Assembly (NCBI GenBank): GCA_038030265.1
Contig: CM075939.1
Coordinates: 33,647,253-33,711,252, forward strand
Origin: Corythucha ciliata
Taxonomy: Eukaryota; Arthropoda; Insecta; Hemiptera; Tingidae
Direction of reading: 5' to 3'
Length of the DNA: 64,000 bases
Every line of letters starts with the position of its first letter. Position 1 is the stretch's first letter. Positions 11,395 through 22,369 of this stretch are shown here, piece by piece. The translations under genes and the position numbers were made by a program. A model generated the notes under the pieces. The model was given only the letters and a program-made list of their open reading frames with translations, searched no databases and was not told the origin of the DNA.

Positions 11395-11565
11395 ATTTTT
11401 TTTTTTAGGGCTTTGGCTTGTTGCTTCTTCTATACTTCTTTTTTTTTTTTTTTTTATTAGTTTTCGCCTTCTTGTGCTTCATACATGCCTTCAGCACAAG
11501 AAGGCAAAAGCTCAGAATAAGAATACGTAGAAGAAGCAACAAGCCAAAACCGTAAAAATAAAATA
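11395..11565. repeat. imperfect hairpin of about 170 bp
   Basis: GGCTTTGGCTTGTTGCTTCT at the left is mirrored by AGAAGCAACAAGCCAAAAC at the right. Inner arms TTCGCCTTCTTGTGCT and AGCACAAGAAGGCAAAAG flank a T-rich core. It has no coding role and is probably a small foldback element. Confidence 0.7.
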
Positions 11566-11689
11566 TTAATCAAGTTGTATGGCTTAAAAACTAATAATAA
11601 AGTTTTAATAAAGTTTTTGGACTGTTTTAGGGGACCAAAAAATAATACCCTTTCTTACTCAACAATAAAACTCTATCGCCCATCTTACA

Positions 11690-11905
11690 ATAATGCTTTA
11701 AATAAATAACGACCAATTATGGGCAAATGTAAACTATATTATTAATACAACGTTTCAACGGCGTGGTATGCTGCGTGGTATTTCCTTGTGATTTACCTGA
11801 AGAGGGCGGCATACCACGCCCTGGAAACGTTGAACGTTGTATTAATAATATAGTTTACGTTTGCCCATGATTGGTCGTTATTTTTTTCAAGCATTTAAAG
11901 AATAC
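11690..11905. mobile_element. palindromic MITE of about 210 bp
   Basis: The outer arm TAACGACCAATTATGGGCAA is mirrored by TTGCCCATGATTGGTCGTTA. The arms continue inward through TATTATTAATACAACGTT and the inner GGCGTGGTATGC box and its mirror. Arms are about 90 bp with a small loop. Confidence 0.8.
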
Positions 11906-12379
11906 CCTTTCTTGCTCGAAATGTTCTTGTTCTTGTTAAGGTCGAGGGACGGTCACGTTTTTTGGCTTACCAGCACAATTACAAATTTTTAGGGGGATAT
12001 CCAGAGCCTTTATTGCTATTGCTAAGGGCGATTGCAGGCTGGGGGTCCCTATATAGCTGGATCTCTACAACCAGCGTATTTGGCACGTTTTCACGTACGA
12101 GCTCCACAAATGTTTCCCCCTAACTCGCTCTTATTTTCTATATGGCCAATCCAATAATTCCAAATCAGGCTCATTCAGAAAAACCATTTCGCAGATACAG
12201 CGGATTTGGATTTAACAGAACTAAATTTCGCCGGGTTTCCTCACGCTCGAGAATGCCATTAAGCCAACCGGGAAGACGAAACATATCGAGCTTATTCCCT
12301 GGTCAGCTTCCTCTTCTTCACGGTCTTGCGGTTACACCGGTGACTACGATTTGCTCTCTTCACCCTTGTAAACAAAAAT

Positions 12380-13200
12380 TTCTCAAATTTGGCACTTTGA
12401 AAAATCAATTTTTCGGGTTTAGCTTAGCCCCTCTAACGCCAAAATTTTATGGATTTGGTGCTCGACCTCAGACCCAGTTTCACGGGTCTTCCACGCAGCC
12501 AATTCCGTGGGGTTGATCAGTTTCACCGCGGTTCAAAAAAATAAATTTCACTTGTTCCGCTTCATAAAATAAATTCCGCAGTGGGTTAAAGACTCTTTTG
12601 AAGGTCAAATGTCACGATAGCTGCACTCACAGTAGGTACCTAATTTCGGTGTTTTTGCTAATTCGAGGACAAATTTTCTGCCTTTGGTCCCTTAAAAACA
12701 AGCAAGCTTAATTTCCGGTTTGGCTCTTTTCTAATAACAATTTATTTTTGTGGATCTGGCACGTTAAAAACCAATTACGTGGCATTAATGACTCCTTAAA
12801 CAACAAAAAAAGTCCACCTCACAAATTTCACATCTAATTTGTAATTAAATTTTCCTTGGTGTCTGCTCATTTTTTAAAGAGCAATGTCACGGGTTTTATT
12901 GGCTCCTTTCACATACAAAAAGTTTGCACGATTAGCCCTTTAAAAACTAATTTCGTGGCCATATTGTCTCGCCCAAAAAAATAATTTCGTCAGCTTCGGC
13001 TTCTTCAAAAATTAAATTTTGCACTTACTTTGTGGAGTTTCGACCTCCAAGGAAGTAAGTTTCGCGGCCCTGCTTTACATATGGCAGTTGCTATAAAAAA
13101 TCAAGTTCACAGAATTGGCTCATGCACTTCAGTACACTTTTTGAGGATTTGGCTTTTCAAAACCAAGTTCACTGGGTTCTGGGATTAGCTCCTTTGAAAA
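12380..13200 (+). repeat. degenerate tandem array, unit about 30-36 bp (CAATTTCGTGGATTTGGC type)
   Basis: Loose repeats of AAAAACCAATTTCGTGG followed by TTTGGCTCTTT recur about every 30-36 bases. The frame at 12142-12516 runs into this array and gives a periodic translation (phenylalanine-glycine-phenylalanine about every 10-12 residues), so it is not taken as a gene. The same unit type occurs inverted at 24430-25140 and direct at 42280-42500 and 43620-44840. Confidence 0.7.
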
Positions 13201-14160
13201 AAAAAATCTCGTGGGATGCAGTCAGGGCTGAATTAAATGGCTGAGCAGATGTTCTCTGCAGATTCCGTCTACACTAAACTAAGAGCACCCCCCCCCCCCC
13301 AGTATCTTCTAGCGTTTTCCTTATGCACAAAAATCTGCGATGGATCAATACATTCCCATCCATCTTCAATCTTCAAACTGATGCAGAGAGCAGAATTTTA
13401 TGGTAATTGAAAACGCTATTGATTAGAGGAGGGTACAGCGCACTAGAAACCGACTACCGATGCTCGTCGGGGGGTGCAGCTGCGAAAACAAGTGTTTTCA
13501 TCTTCACCCTCATGTGACAAACTGTCGATTTTGTGTACCTAAATAATAAAATCTTTCCTCGCGTCCCACGTTTCTGGAATCAAAATTTCCAGGTACAGAT
13601 CCAATCGAAGAACAAAATGACGATTTCACACACCGATATGCCTTTCTTTTCACGTGGGGGAAAAAAACTGGAAATAAAACGGGACGGGAAATAGAAATTC
13701 CGTCCCGCATTTTTTGGCTGAGTTCCCGTCTCGCGTGGCGGCTGGTGAATTGTGAAAAAAGAAAAAAAATAATTCGATGAGGAACTAGATGCTCTTCAAA
13801 AAAGAACAGGGCATAATGTTCTGTAGAATGCGTCGTTCAGAAGTTGTAAGCGAAAAACTGAAAAAAGTGCCAACAATTAGTAGTTTTTCGCGATTTTCTC
13901 AAAACGCACAAGGAAATTTGGTTGGATCTCTTCAGATTCATGTTCCTCACCCCAAAACCCATAGAGAAAAGTGAAAAAATCGAATACAAGATACGGTTTT
14001 ACTGGACTATAGCAAAATAAATAAAATGCAATAACAATTAATTATGAATACAAATATTGACATTTGTCGGCTAACTCAAAACAAATTTACTTGTTATTTC
14101 ATATCATGATTTTTTTTTTAATTAAGATTTATTTATTTTATCATGAAGTATCTGCTTCAC
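13200..14160. other. gene-free stretch downstream of INCENP
   Basis: This holds a C-run at 13288-13300 and an inverted pair of GGGACGGGAA and TTCCGTCCCG boxes near 13682-13708. No gene was recognised. Confidence 0.4.
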
Positions 14161-14164
14161 TAAT

Positions 14165-14170
14165 TTTATT
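14165..14170 (-). terminator. polyadenylation signal AATAAA for INCENP
   Basis: On the minus strand, GAAATAAAAT lies about 35 bases after the INCENP stop codon at 14205. This is a plausible cleavage and polyadenylation signal with a short 3' untranslated region. Confidence 0.5.
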
Positions 14171-14204
14171 TCAAGTACTTCGGTGTTTTGTAACTTTTGC
14201 GCAA

Positions 14205-17200
14205 CTACAGGGCGTCCAGTGCCAGTGTCTCGTTCCAAACGGCGCTCGAAGTTCGAGGCCTGACCCTGGCGAAGCGACCGAAAATCTTCTGCGTGTCCAA
14301 AGTTGCGGCGGGGGGTTGGAAGACGGTTCTCATTTTTCTCAAGACGATTTCAGATTCGAGTCCCTGAGCGAGACTAGCTACTTGGAAGCGATGAGATTTG
14401 GCTGCACGTAATTATAGACGGCTTTGAATTAAACGATTATTACAAGTACGAATAGCTTGAAAAAAAAAACATTACGTTCAGCCCATCTGGCGACTTTTTT
14501 GGTACGACTTGGACTAGACTCATCTGGAGAGTTTAAACAGACTAGACCAATATCATCGCATTCATTCTAGAAAGAAAAAAAAAGAAAAAGTGCTGTCATA
14601 TTTAATCTATTGGGACAGATTTTCGATGATGGAGAGGAAATAGGCGGCTGGGTACACACACGCTTATTGTTAGTCAGGAACCAGATATACAGATTTTTGG
14701 CTCAATATATCCATTTCTGAGGCAATTTCTAATGATAACTATGGATTTCTATGTTAACTATGGGCATAAAGTTGGGAGCAATAGGTTAGCAAGGAAGTGT
14801 ATCATTCCAGCGAGTAGCTGTTTAATGTGTGAAAGAGTATCACCTCATTTTTCCTCGCTGCAGGTTTGTTAGCGGATTTTATCTCAGTCTTGGCACTGTA
14901 AAATTACATAACATAATAAGTTTCCATAAAACGACAACAAACGAAACTGAATATTTCAAACCTTGGGTTTTTCTCTTTCTCCAATTTCTTCCTTAGTTGT
15001 TGCATTTTCATGGCCTCCACCATTTCTTTGTGTCTCATTTCACCGGCTTTTCGCATTTCCTCGTTCTTTACCACAAAACAAAAGATGTAGGTTTACTATA
15101 CACCAACTTTACTAGATTAGAAAACATACTTGTTGCTCAATTCGAGCATTTCGAGCTTGTTCGTGCGCGACTCGTCGTTCTTCCGCTTTGCGCGCCTTCA
15201 ATTCGTTCAATTGTTTCTTTTCTAACTGTTCACGTCTCACGCGTTCCAATTTTTCCTTTCTCTTTAGTTCAGCCATTCGCTTTGCTTCATCAATTCTTTT
15301 TTTCCGTTCCCTGAAACAACAATAACAATATAATAATCTTGGTTCGCGCAGCCTGAAGCGTCATATCTTCAAACATTAACAGAGCATCCTTGACGGCAGA
15401 GATTGATTTCTGAGGGGTGCCTTTAACAGTCTTCTCCGTTCTGATAACCGGTTTGGACACAGTCTTGAAAGCAATTAAACCAATTAATATTTATGACACC
15501 AATACAGAAAATAACCCAAAGGACATACCTGGGCAGAACCTATAATTCGTTGTTTATTGCTGTTCTTCAAAGGTTGTTTGTAAGACATTTTCCCAGACGA
15601 AAGAATAATTTTTGGGAAATTCTATATTCATACAATTGAAAATCAAAAATAATTAAAGTCAACACAAATTATGCCTTGAGGTACCAACCTCTTTATCTTT
15701 GATGGCGCCTCCTGTTGTATGAGCGGTTCCAATCACAAACTTCAAGTTGTTGGGAGTTTTAAATGTATTTACTTCAACCTGAATCGATTTTAACGATGTT
15801 AGAAGTAATTTAGACTTGGTAAAGATAGCTAGGTACTCACATGGGTCATGGAGCCTGGTGCCTCGTACACTCGAACCCTGGTCGCCGACGGTGCGTTTGG
15901 ACTTGAGAATGCAACAAGTTTCAATTATTGGAATTCTACAGGTGAATGATACGTTAAACTTTCGATATGCTCACGGATTTTCAGACTTTTCTGCAGCATC
16001 AATTCTCAGTTCCGGTATTTCAAGTGATTCCGCTTCAGGTGGTTTGTTTAATACTTTTGTTCGAGATCTCGTAGCTCGACGTTCGCCGGGCTGACGCAAA
16101 TCTTGTATTTCTTTGCCGTCTCGACTCGGTTCCCCGATGAGCTTAAGTGTTTTCCTACGGGGCGACTCAAATTCCACCGTCGAAGCCGGCCTTTTCACAC
16201 TTGTTCGCACAGCGACACTGTCTGCAACTGAAATCCTACCCGGAACGGTCACCGTCTCGTCGGGGAATCCCTTAAAAGATGGTTCGGGTGACTGAACAAA
16301 CCGTAACACATCTTCATGAGAAAGCTTATCCAACACGACCACGGGTTGAAGTGTGGGTTGTTCATCGGGTTCTGAAATATAAAAAAAAAAACTTTACATT
16401 CATATCGACGAAATTTCCGAGAAATACCTCACCTCGCGAAATGCCGTTTGGAGACTCTACAATTACAGGCAACGCGGATCTCGTTAAGGTGCCGGCGGGA
16501 CACGACGTTTCCGAATCCATCTCAGAATCAGGCCTTCTCAATTTCTTCTTGCAATTTTCGAATTCATATTGCTTTTTGACTGAGACTTGACACTTCTGTT
16601 TGAAGTATAAGAATATTAGAGCAATCAAAAACTGGAAGCATTGAAAACAAAACGTCTGGGCACTGAACGCGATCTGTTACAGACGACCCCGGTCCGCGAC
16701 AATTAATTATGAATACTGTACGTGGCAAGACTTGAAAGATTCCTCATGTGATTTACAGTTTTCAAGCTTCTTAACCAAAACTTTCTCGTTAGTCCAACTT
16801 TCTTTTTTTTCCATCAGAGGATCTATTCACAAAAATGTTGGTCTTCCGGGAACATGCTTTTCCACCCGTCCATTCCTAGTTACGTGGGGGCGACGGGTGG
16901 AAAACAACAAGGACAGTGACAGTGAAAAATTACGTAACAGTTAAAAGGGGGTCAAAGAAGAATGTTTCAAAGTCTTGCCAGACTATACTTGAAGCGCAAG
17001 TGTTCATTATAAATGGCTGTAGATCGCGGATCGCCGCGGTATGTCGCGTTCAATGTGGACAACCCCTAAAGGACTCACTTCTGCAGCACGCCTCTTGGGT
17101 CTTGCACTGAGTGTTGATTGTGTATTCTGTCCTAGAAAGAAAAAAAATGGTTAATTACTGGCAATTGAGTCTCAGGCCTTCCGAAATCACAATATCACGC

Positions 17201-20200
17201 GACGTTTCAGGTGCGGAAGGCGGACCCAGCCCCCCCCCCCCTGGAGTCGAGGTCACTTTCGGAAAAATATCATCAAAACTATCGCCAACCCAAACCCCGT
17301 CGTCAGGTGGCCACCTTCCCAAAGGTACTGGTTCGAGCCAGATGAGGTTTATAGGTCACTGGGACTATGCTCAACCGAAAAAACAATCAGTACCGACCCA
17401 AAATGTAACTCAGTGGCCGCCAGCGCCCCTTAAAAGTGAATGTTTCACGTGGTCATTGATTTCAGCCGATTCGCTCGACTCCAGGGGATCTAGAACACAC
17501 AGTGGGTAAACTATCCATGGCGAGATAACATTATGTCTTATACACCTTTCAAGACTATTCGTACCTACTCAACCCTAAAACGGCCCAGCGAGGTCGAGGT
17601 TTTTTCTTGATGGCTCTCGATTGCGCGATCACCATCAACCGACAAATTCGCGCGATCCCTGAAAACCTGAGATTGCGGCCAAAACCAGTGGCATCCCGGT
17701 GAGATCCCATGCCTGAGTCATGAAACTCCAGGACACGCAGACTCGTCCAATTTTAAATTATCGACAAAATCGCCAGAATTCAAGTGGGCGATTTATAGGA
17801 CCATTTTTGCAAACGTTTTTCGTATTGATAGTAAGACTGCTTAAACTACGAGGGGTAGTGCATTAAGTAATGCATGCACAAAGTTGTAGCCGTAGGAGAC
17901 TACGCTGTCAGTCTACCGTCGTTGAGGTGGAAGACAACACTGAAAGTTGAAAGGGTTTCAGTTGTACTTCCATGCGCTGAAGATGGCGAGCAGTCGAAAC
18001 CATTTCGTTTTTGACGCACCTCAACGAGTGAAGACTGACAACGTAGGTTCCTACGGCTACAACTTTATGCATGCATTAAATTTCTCGTTAATTTTTTCGT
18101 GAATTTTTCATTAAATTTTTCGACTTGGTTTATCAGTCCCTCGGACAAAGCTCACGTGATAAATGCAGCCGGTCCCGGCCAGAATCGCTAAAGGGCCGTT
18201 TGTGGCCCTAAAACTATCCAAAAATCCTTGGCATATTTTCTCTACTCTTCGAGTAACTACTTGAACGTATCAAGCGAATTTATAATTCGGATTGAGGACG
18301 CCCACAGATCCCTACATACTGGAAATGAACAAATACAGGTGTTTCTGGGACTCAATTTGCAGAATAGAACCAAACTAATCGCAGGGTCCCGCTCTATTCG
18401 CGTTAAGGAATTGACAAAATTGGGGGAGGGAGTTGTTTTTTCGGGGCAAAATGATCACAATTTGCCACGGTGGCCAGTTCAAAGGACCGACCCAATAGTT
18501 AGCGCTTAAAATTCCCGGATTTGAAGCCAACTAATTAGTCCCGGGTGCTAAGGCTACTCGCGCAATATACAAAATCCGTTGTAAGGCAATTCGGGTGTCA
18601 GTTTATGGGGAAAAGTCGTAAAGTCTACAATTTATTATCGTATTGTGAGTTCCGGATGAAAAATGGGACTTTTTACATCAAAGCCCAGCAAGCATTGAGC
18701 CTGGGCTTAATTGACAGACCTGAAAAAAAAATTGGGGAAGTACAGTCTAAGCTTTTGAGGCTCAGTTGCCGGCTATACGGTCAATAAGATGGAATGAATG
18801 GTTCGAGATGAAATCTAGGCGTTTCTGTTGGAAAATTGCTATTTTCACGGTGGAATCAAATACTTTTATTATTGTGTGATTGAATAAACATAGTAATCAT
18901 TGGAAAATTTGTTTTCGGTTGAAGTAAAAACAACAAGAGAGTAGCGTACAGGAACAGTTAAATACTGTACAACTTTTGTTTTGTCAAATTTGGCCTGGAA
19001 TTTCGATTTTTGTCCTAAAACGCATAGCTATAGTTGTGGTTTTCCCCCTCGAAATGCAGGAATTCAAAACCGCATTGTGATGCGGACGCTAGAAACTGGG
19101 ATAGTGCGAATTGGCCCAGGGAACGGCTTGTAATTTGCCCCCAGCGTTCAGACCTGACGTCACCGCCCATGGCTCTATTATGTGTTGGCTGTATGCAACT
19201 GTTCTTACAACAGCATTTCATTCAATATTTTAGTCATGGGCTCCACCCTATCGCCATTCGCCCTAAATCACCAATGCGCTGGCCACCCGTTTAAATTGAC
19301 CAAAAGTGAGTGTTTCGAATTAAAATCGACGAGGTCGATTTTATCGGATAGAACCCTTACTGGAGGACTTCAAGGCTGTTGGCAGGACACCTCCTAGTTG
19401 CGGAATTCTAAGACACTCGGAAAACGTGTCAAAGGAGTACAAAATATGGAGTGGGGGGGTTGTTGAACGCCGTGATGATGGACGTGAAGGCCCAAGCCCC
19501 TTATGTCACTTATTCGCGACGTGGAATATTTCAAAGTTAGTTCGCTTAAAATAGTGGTGAAATGCTGTTTTTGTGTCACTTTTCCGGCTTTAGGGTCTCC
19601 TTTTTTTTGTATTTCATTGTTCGAGAATTTGCCGGCTACATTGCTACCGAAATCGTGTGGCGGTGGTATTAGGGTACGATGACAGTAAGGAGTTGTCGCC
19701 CCCATCCCTTAAAGCGGCTTTGGATCAGCGCCTGTGATATTCGATTCACCTCAGCTGAACACTCAATTTATGGATTTTCAACCCACACCAGATTTGGCCG
19801 CAGAGTTACAGAAACCGACTCTTCTCCTCAAAACTCACTTTTCGGACCTAAAACGCCCACAAGGTGTAACAAAAACACGAAAACATTAATTACATCCTTT
19901 AGCGACACTTGCGATGGCTTTGCAACAAAGCGGGTCCTAGGCTATAGGCGTCTTACTTATACGAATTGAGTGGGGGTACTCAACGAATCAGGGTGACAGC
20001 TCAAGCGTCTTCCCACCTCGATAAAGGTCGAAGCCCCTCGCAGCACTCGCATCAAAAATCAGACCACTGAAACTAACCTTCTTTTTCATCTGCAGCCATG
20101 TTGTCATCATCATGTCCTTCTTTGCGTTCAATTTCATTTTCATTCTCTGATTTTTTCAGGTAAGGCTTAAAGTCTTCGGTGAATTTGTAGAGCTTAACTT

Positions 20201-20517
20201 TCCCCTTCTTATTCCGTATCGCTTTCCTGTATGTCTCGTAATTCTTGAAAAACACACACAAAAACAAAAATTATATATATGTAAAAATAAATATACAAAA
20301 ATAAATAAAATTATCAAAAATAAAATAGTAATAGTAGTAGTACAGTGTGGTTCCCAAACTTGCTGAAATATGAGACACAAAAGTATAAAAATAAACAGGA
20401 ACAGAAAAAACTTACTTTAACTTCTTTTTTGAAGGCAGCTGTGAATTTCGAGCGCTCCTCAACGATTGAGTTTATGGATGTCACAAAATCCATGAACCCA
20501 GTTCTTTGGGAAGTCAT
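14205..20517 (-). CDS. INCENP: INCENP, inner centromere protein (14 exons, 626 residues)
   Basis: Scaffold that activates Aurora B and links it to survivin and borealin. Exons in transcript order: 20517-20416, 20243-20078, 16822-16722, 16595-16433, 16371-15975, 15901-15841, 15778-15689, 15621-15529, 15463-15381, 15310-15130, 15065-14962, 14895-14844, 14566-14476, 14401-14205. All junctions use GT-AG, all phases close, and the total is 1881 bases. The charged single alpha helix spans about residues 419-513. The C-terminal IN-box has the expected tryptophan in VARWAE (W559), the LDTQKIF segment, and the Aurora-phosphorylated TSS motif followed by AVWN (612-617). The basic middle (FESPRRKTLKL) fits microtubule binding. 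Residues 1-123 (first three exons, beyond a 3.3-kb intron) resemble the family only by a helical start (FMDFVTSINSIVEERSKF) and are assigned mainly by phase closure. The C-terminal half is very secure. Confidence 0.88.
14844..14895 (-). other. INCENP: 52-base INCENP exon
   Basis: This small lysine- and alanine-rich exon (AKTEIKSANKPAARKNE) has a TTTTACAG acceptor and a GAG|GTGATA donor. It enters in phase 2 and leaves in phase 0, which is exactly what is needed to join the coiled-coil exon at 14962-15065 to the IN-box exon at 14476-14566. Without it the frame does not close. Confidence 0.75.
16823..20077 (-). other. long INCENP intron with repeats
   Basis: A probable 3.25-kb intron between INCENP exons 2 and 3. 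It contains C-run-bearing DNA near 17230-17243, a 212-bp palindromic MITE (17868-18079), and unique AT-rich DNA. Open frames here, such as 17111-17509 and 18228-18509, show no recognisable domain. Confidence 0.5.
17868..18079. mobile_element. palindromic MITE of 212 bp
   Basis: TAATGCATGCACAAAGTTGT and the GTAGCCGTAGG box at the left are mirrored by CCTACGGCTACAACTTTATG and CATGCATTA at the right. Inner arms include GTTGAGGTG and CACCTCAAC. It lies inside the large INCENP intron. Confidence 0.8.
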
Positions 20518-20661
20518 CTGGATGTAATCAAAATAAAAAATTGTACCTTATTGAAAAATAAGTAAAAAATGAATCATTATGAATGATATGATGAATGCTG
20601 TAATAGCAATATTGGCAATACTAGCAAGAACAACAACAACAATTGCAATACGGGCTAATAA

Positions 20662-20774
20662 CCAGGGGGTCAACCATGGCGGTATCTATGGCGTTATAAC
20701 ATTGTTTGAGATAGAGCGTCCTTAGTTACCGCTTGCGTTAATTTTTTAACGCTAGCTCATGGTTGACCCCCTGG
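20662..20774. mobile_element. MITE family A, copy 2 (113 bp)
   Basis: Ends CCAGGGGGTCAACCATG and its mirror CATGGTTGACCCCCTGG. Relative to the 139-bp copies it has lost about 25 bp just inside the left terminal repeat. It lies about 145 bp upstream of the proposed INCENP start codon. Confidence 0.85.
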
Positions 20775-20920
20775 TCAACAGCGCATTTTTTGCCATAAAT
20801 GAAATGCACTAAAAAAATACTGGACCTTTTGCAAGATGAGTCGTTTTTCCGGTTCCGGATAATTTGACTGGACTACCAAGTCCAGTCAAGTGATTACTGT
20901 CCGCGCGCCGAAAATATACC

Positions 20921-21057
20921 CCAGGGGGTCAACCATGAGCTAGCGTAAAAATACCGTCAAAACGCGGTATCTATGGCGTTATAACATTATTTGTGATAGA
21001 GCGTCCTTAGTTACCGCTTGCGTTAATTTTTTAACGCTAGCTCATGGTTGACCCCCA
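20921..21057. mobile_element. MITE family A, copy 3 (137 bp)
   Basis: This copy has the same terminal repeats (CCAGGGGGTCAACCATGAGC) and interior as the copy at 5256-5394, in the opposite orientation. Only about 150 bp separates it from copy 2. Confidence 0.85.
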
Positions 21058-21268
21058 AAGGTAAAACTCTCTCCACCCTACCCCCCGTCTGATACACTGC
21101 CTTTCCTTAAAAAAAAGATAAGTGTCCACTGATCTAGAAGCCAGACCACCGCGCACCGACCTGAAGAGAGATTCAAAGAGCCGAATGTTTTTGAGACTAC
21201 AAGATACACAAGTGTCACTATTCTTTTGTCGGGGGGTATGGTACGAGCCACGCAATACGCTTATGGGG

Positions 21269-21390
21269 GATTTCACCACCTCGGCTTAAGGTCTGGCTTA
21301 ACTAAGCCGAACGTTGTTTACATACAATTCAATCCACTTTTTTCTTTCAAGTCCAACTTAATGTTAAACCGAACCGAGGTGGTGAAATCC
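21269..21390. repeat. inverted repeat pair (GGATTTCACCACCTCGG)
   Basis: GGATTTCACCACCTCGGCTT at the left is mirrored by AACCGAGGTGGTGAAATCC at the right around about 80 bp of unique DNA. It is probably a small MITE directly next to the element at 21398. Confidence 0.65.
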
Positions 21391-21397
21391 ACCATTA

Positions 21398-21582
21398 AGG
21401 TCGGTCCACACGCTACGTTTCTCACAACATTTTGTCTGCACAGTTGAACACGTTGCAGGTAATACGTTGCGTGAGAACTGGAAAGCTGCACAGTTATGAA
21501 TCCGTCGCGAAAACTGTGCATTGGAAGAGATCCATAGACTGCGCAGACAATATTTTGTGAAAAATGTAGCGTGTGGACCTTT
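21398..21582. mobile_element. palindromic MITE of about 185 bp
   Basis: Terminal boxes AAGGTCGGTCCACACGCTAC and GTAGCGTGTGGACCTT are inverted repeats. They are followed inward by mirrored ACAAAATNTTGTCTG and CACAGTT boxes. Confidence 0.75.
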
Positions 21583-21925
21583 CAACTCCCCCTCTTCTTC
21601 TGTGGATCATCATGAATGTAAATAGTTACACTGCAACGAAATGATTTTTTATCAAATTTGTTTCCTGGTGGCAGAGTTGTAGTGATCAGAAAAGGGAATA
21701 CCTTGTTTAAAAAACGTTGAGTATGAAAGAAGGGCAAGAGAAGATACTCATAAGGCATAATATCACCACACTTTCTCGGCTAGAGTAGTTTTCCATTGCC
21801 AAAAGGGCAAAGAATTAGGCCTGGCGACGAGGAGGGAGGAATCACCACGTCGAGGGTCCGGAGCAGAGCTGGGCAGTAACGATCTTACAATGTTCGGTAA
21901 AGGATTAACGGTTTCGTTTCTAAAT

Positions 21926-22360
21926 GCTACGATTTCGACAATTAGAAGCGTGCGTCTCTTATCTTTCGGGAGGCATTCGTGTTATCAGTTCAGTGATTTC
22001 TCTGAGAGAAGTGGAATAAATTTTAAGTTTTTCTCGCTTTTTCTAGGAACAAGGTAATTTTGATATCGTATTTTGGTATTGTATGCTAGTTGTAGAATTA
22101 AAATTAACACATTTTTAACTTCTAGATGATAGTTGAAGTGAAGGAGAGGCTCGGAGAGCTGTGGGCCCTCGTCGGAGGGTTCGACCCAAGTTCAGCCGTG
22201 GACTCGGAATTCTCCCATGATATGCCTCAGCTTTCAAAATTACCTTGTTCGTAGAAAAAGCAAGAAAAACTTAAAATTTATTCAACTTCTCACAGAGAAA
22301 ACACTGAACTGATAACACGAATGCCTTCTGAAAGATAAGAGACGTACGCTTCTAATTAGG
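21926..22360. mobile_element. foldback element with arms of about 130 bp
   Basis: The left arm (AATTAGAAGCGTGCGTCTCT through GAACAAGGTAATTTTG) is mirrored by the right arm (CAAAATTACCTTGTTCGTAG through AGACGTACGCTTCTAATTA). The arms surround about 170 bp of unique DNA. No coding potential was recognised. Confidence 0.8.
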
Positions 22361-22369
22361 AACTTGCAT

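Noticed and set aside
12142..12516. 124-codon plus-strand frame
   Set aside because: Its second half is the start of a degenerate tandem array and no domain is recognisable; the periodic peptide is explained by the repeat unit.
18228..18509. 93-codon plus-strand frame inside the INCENP intron
   Set aside because: No domain, no partner exons and no codon-like pattern; it lies among unrelated repeats.
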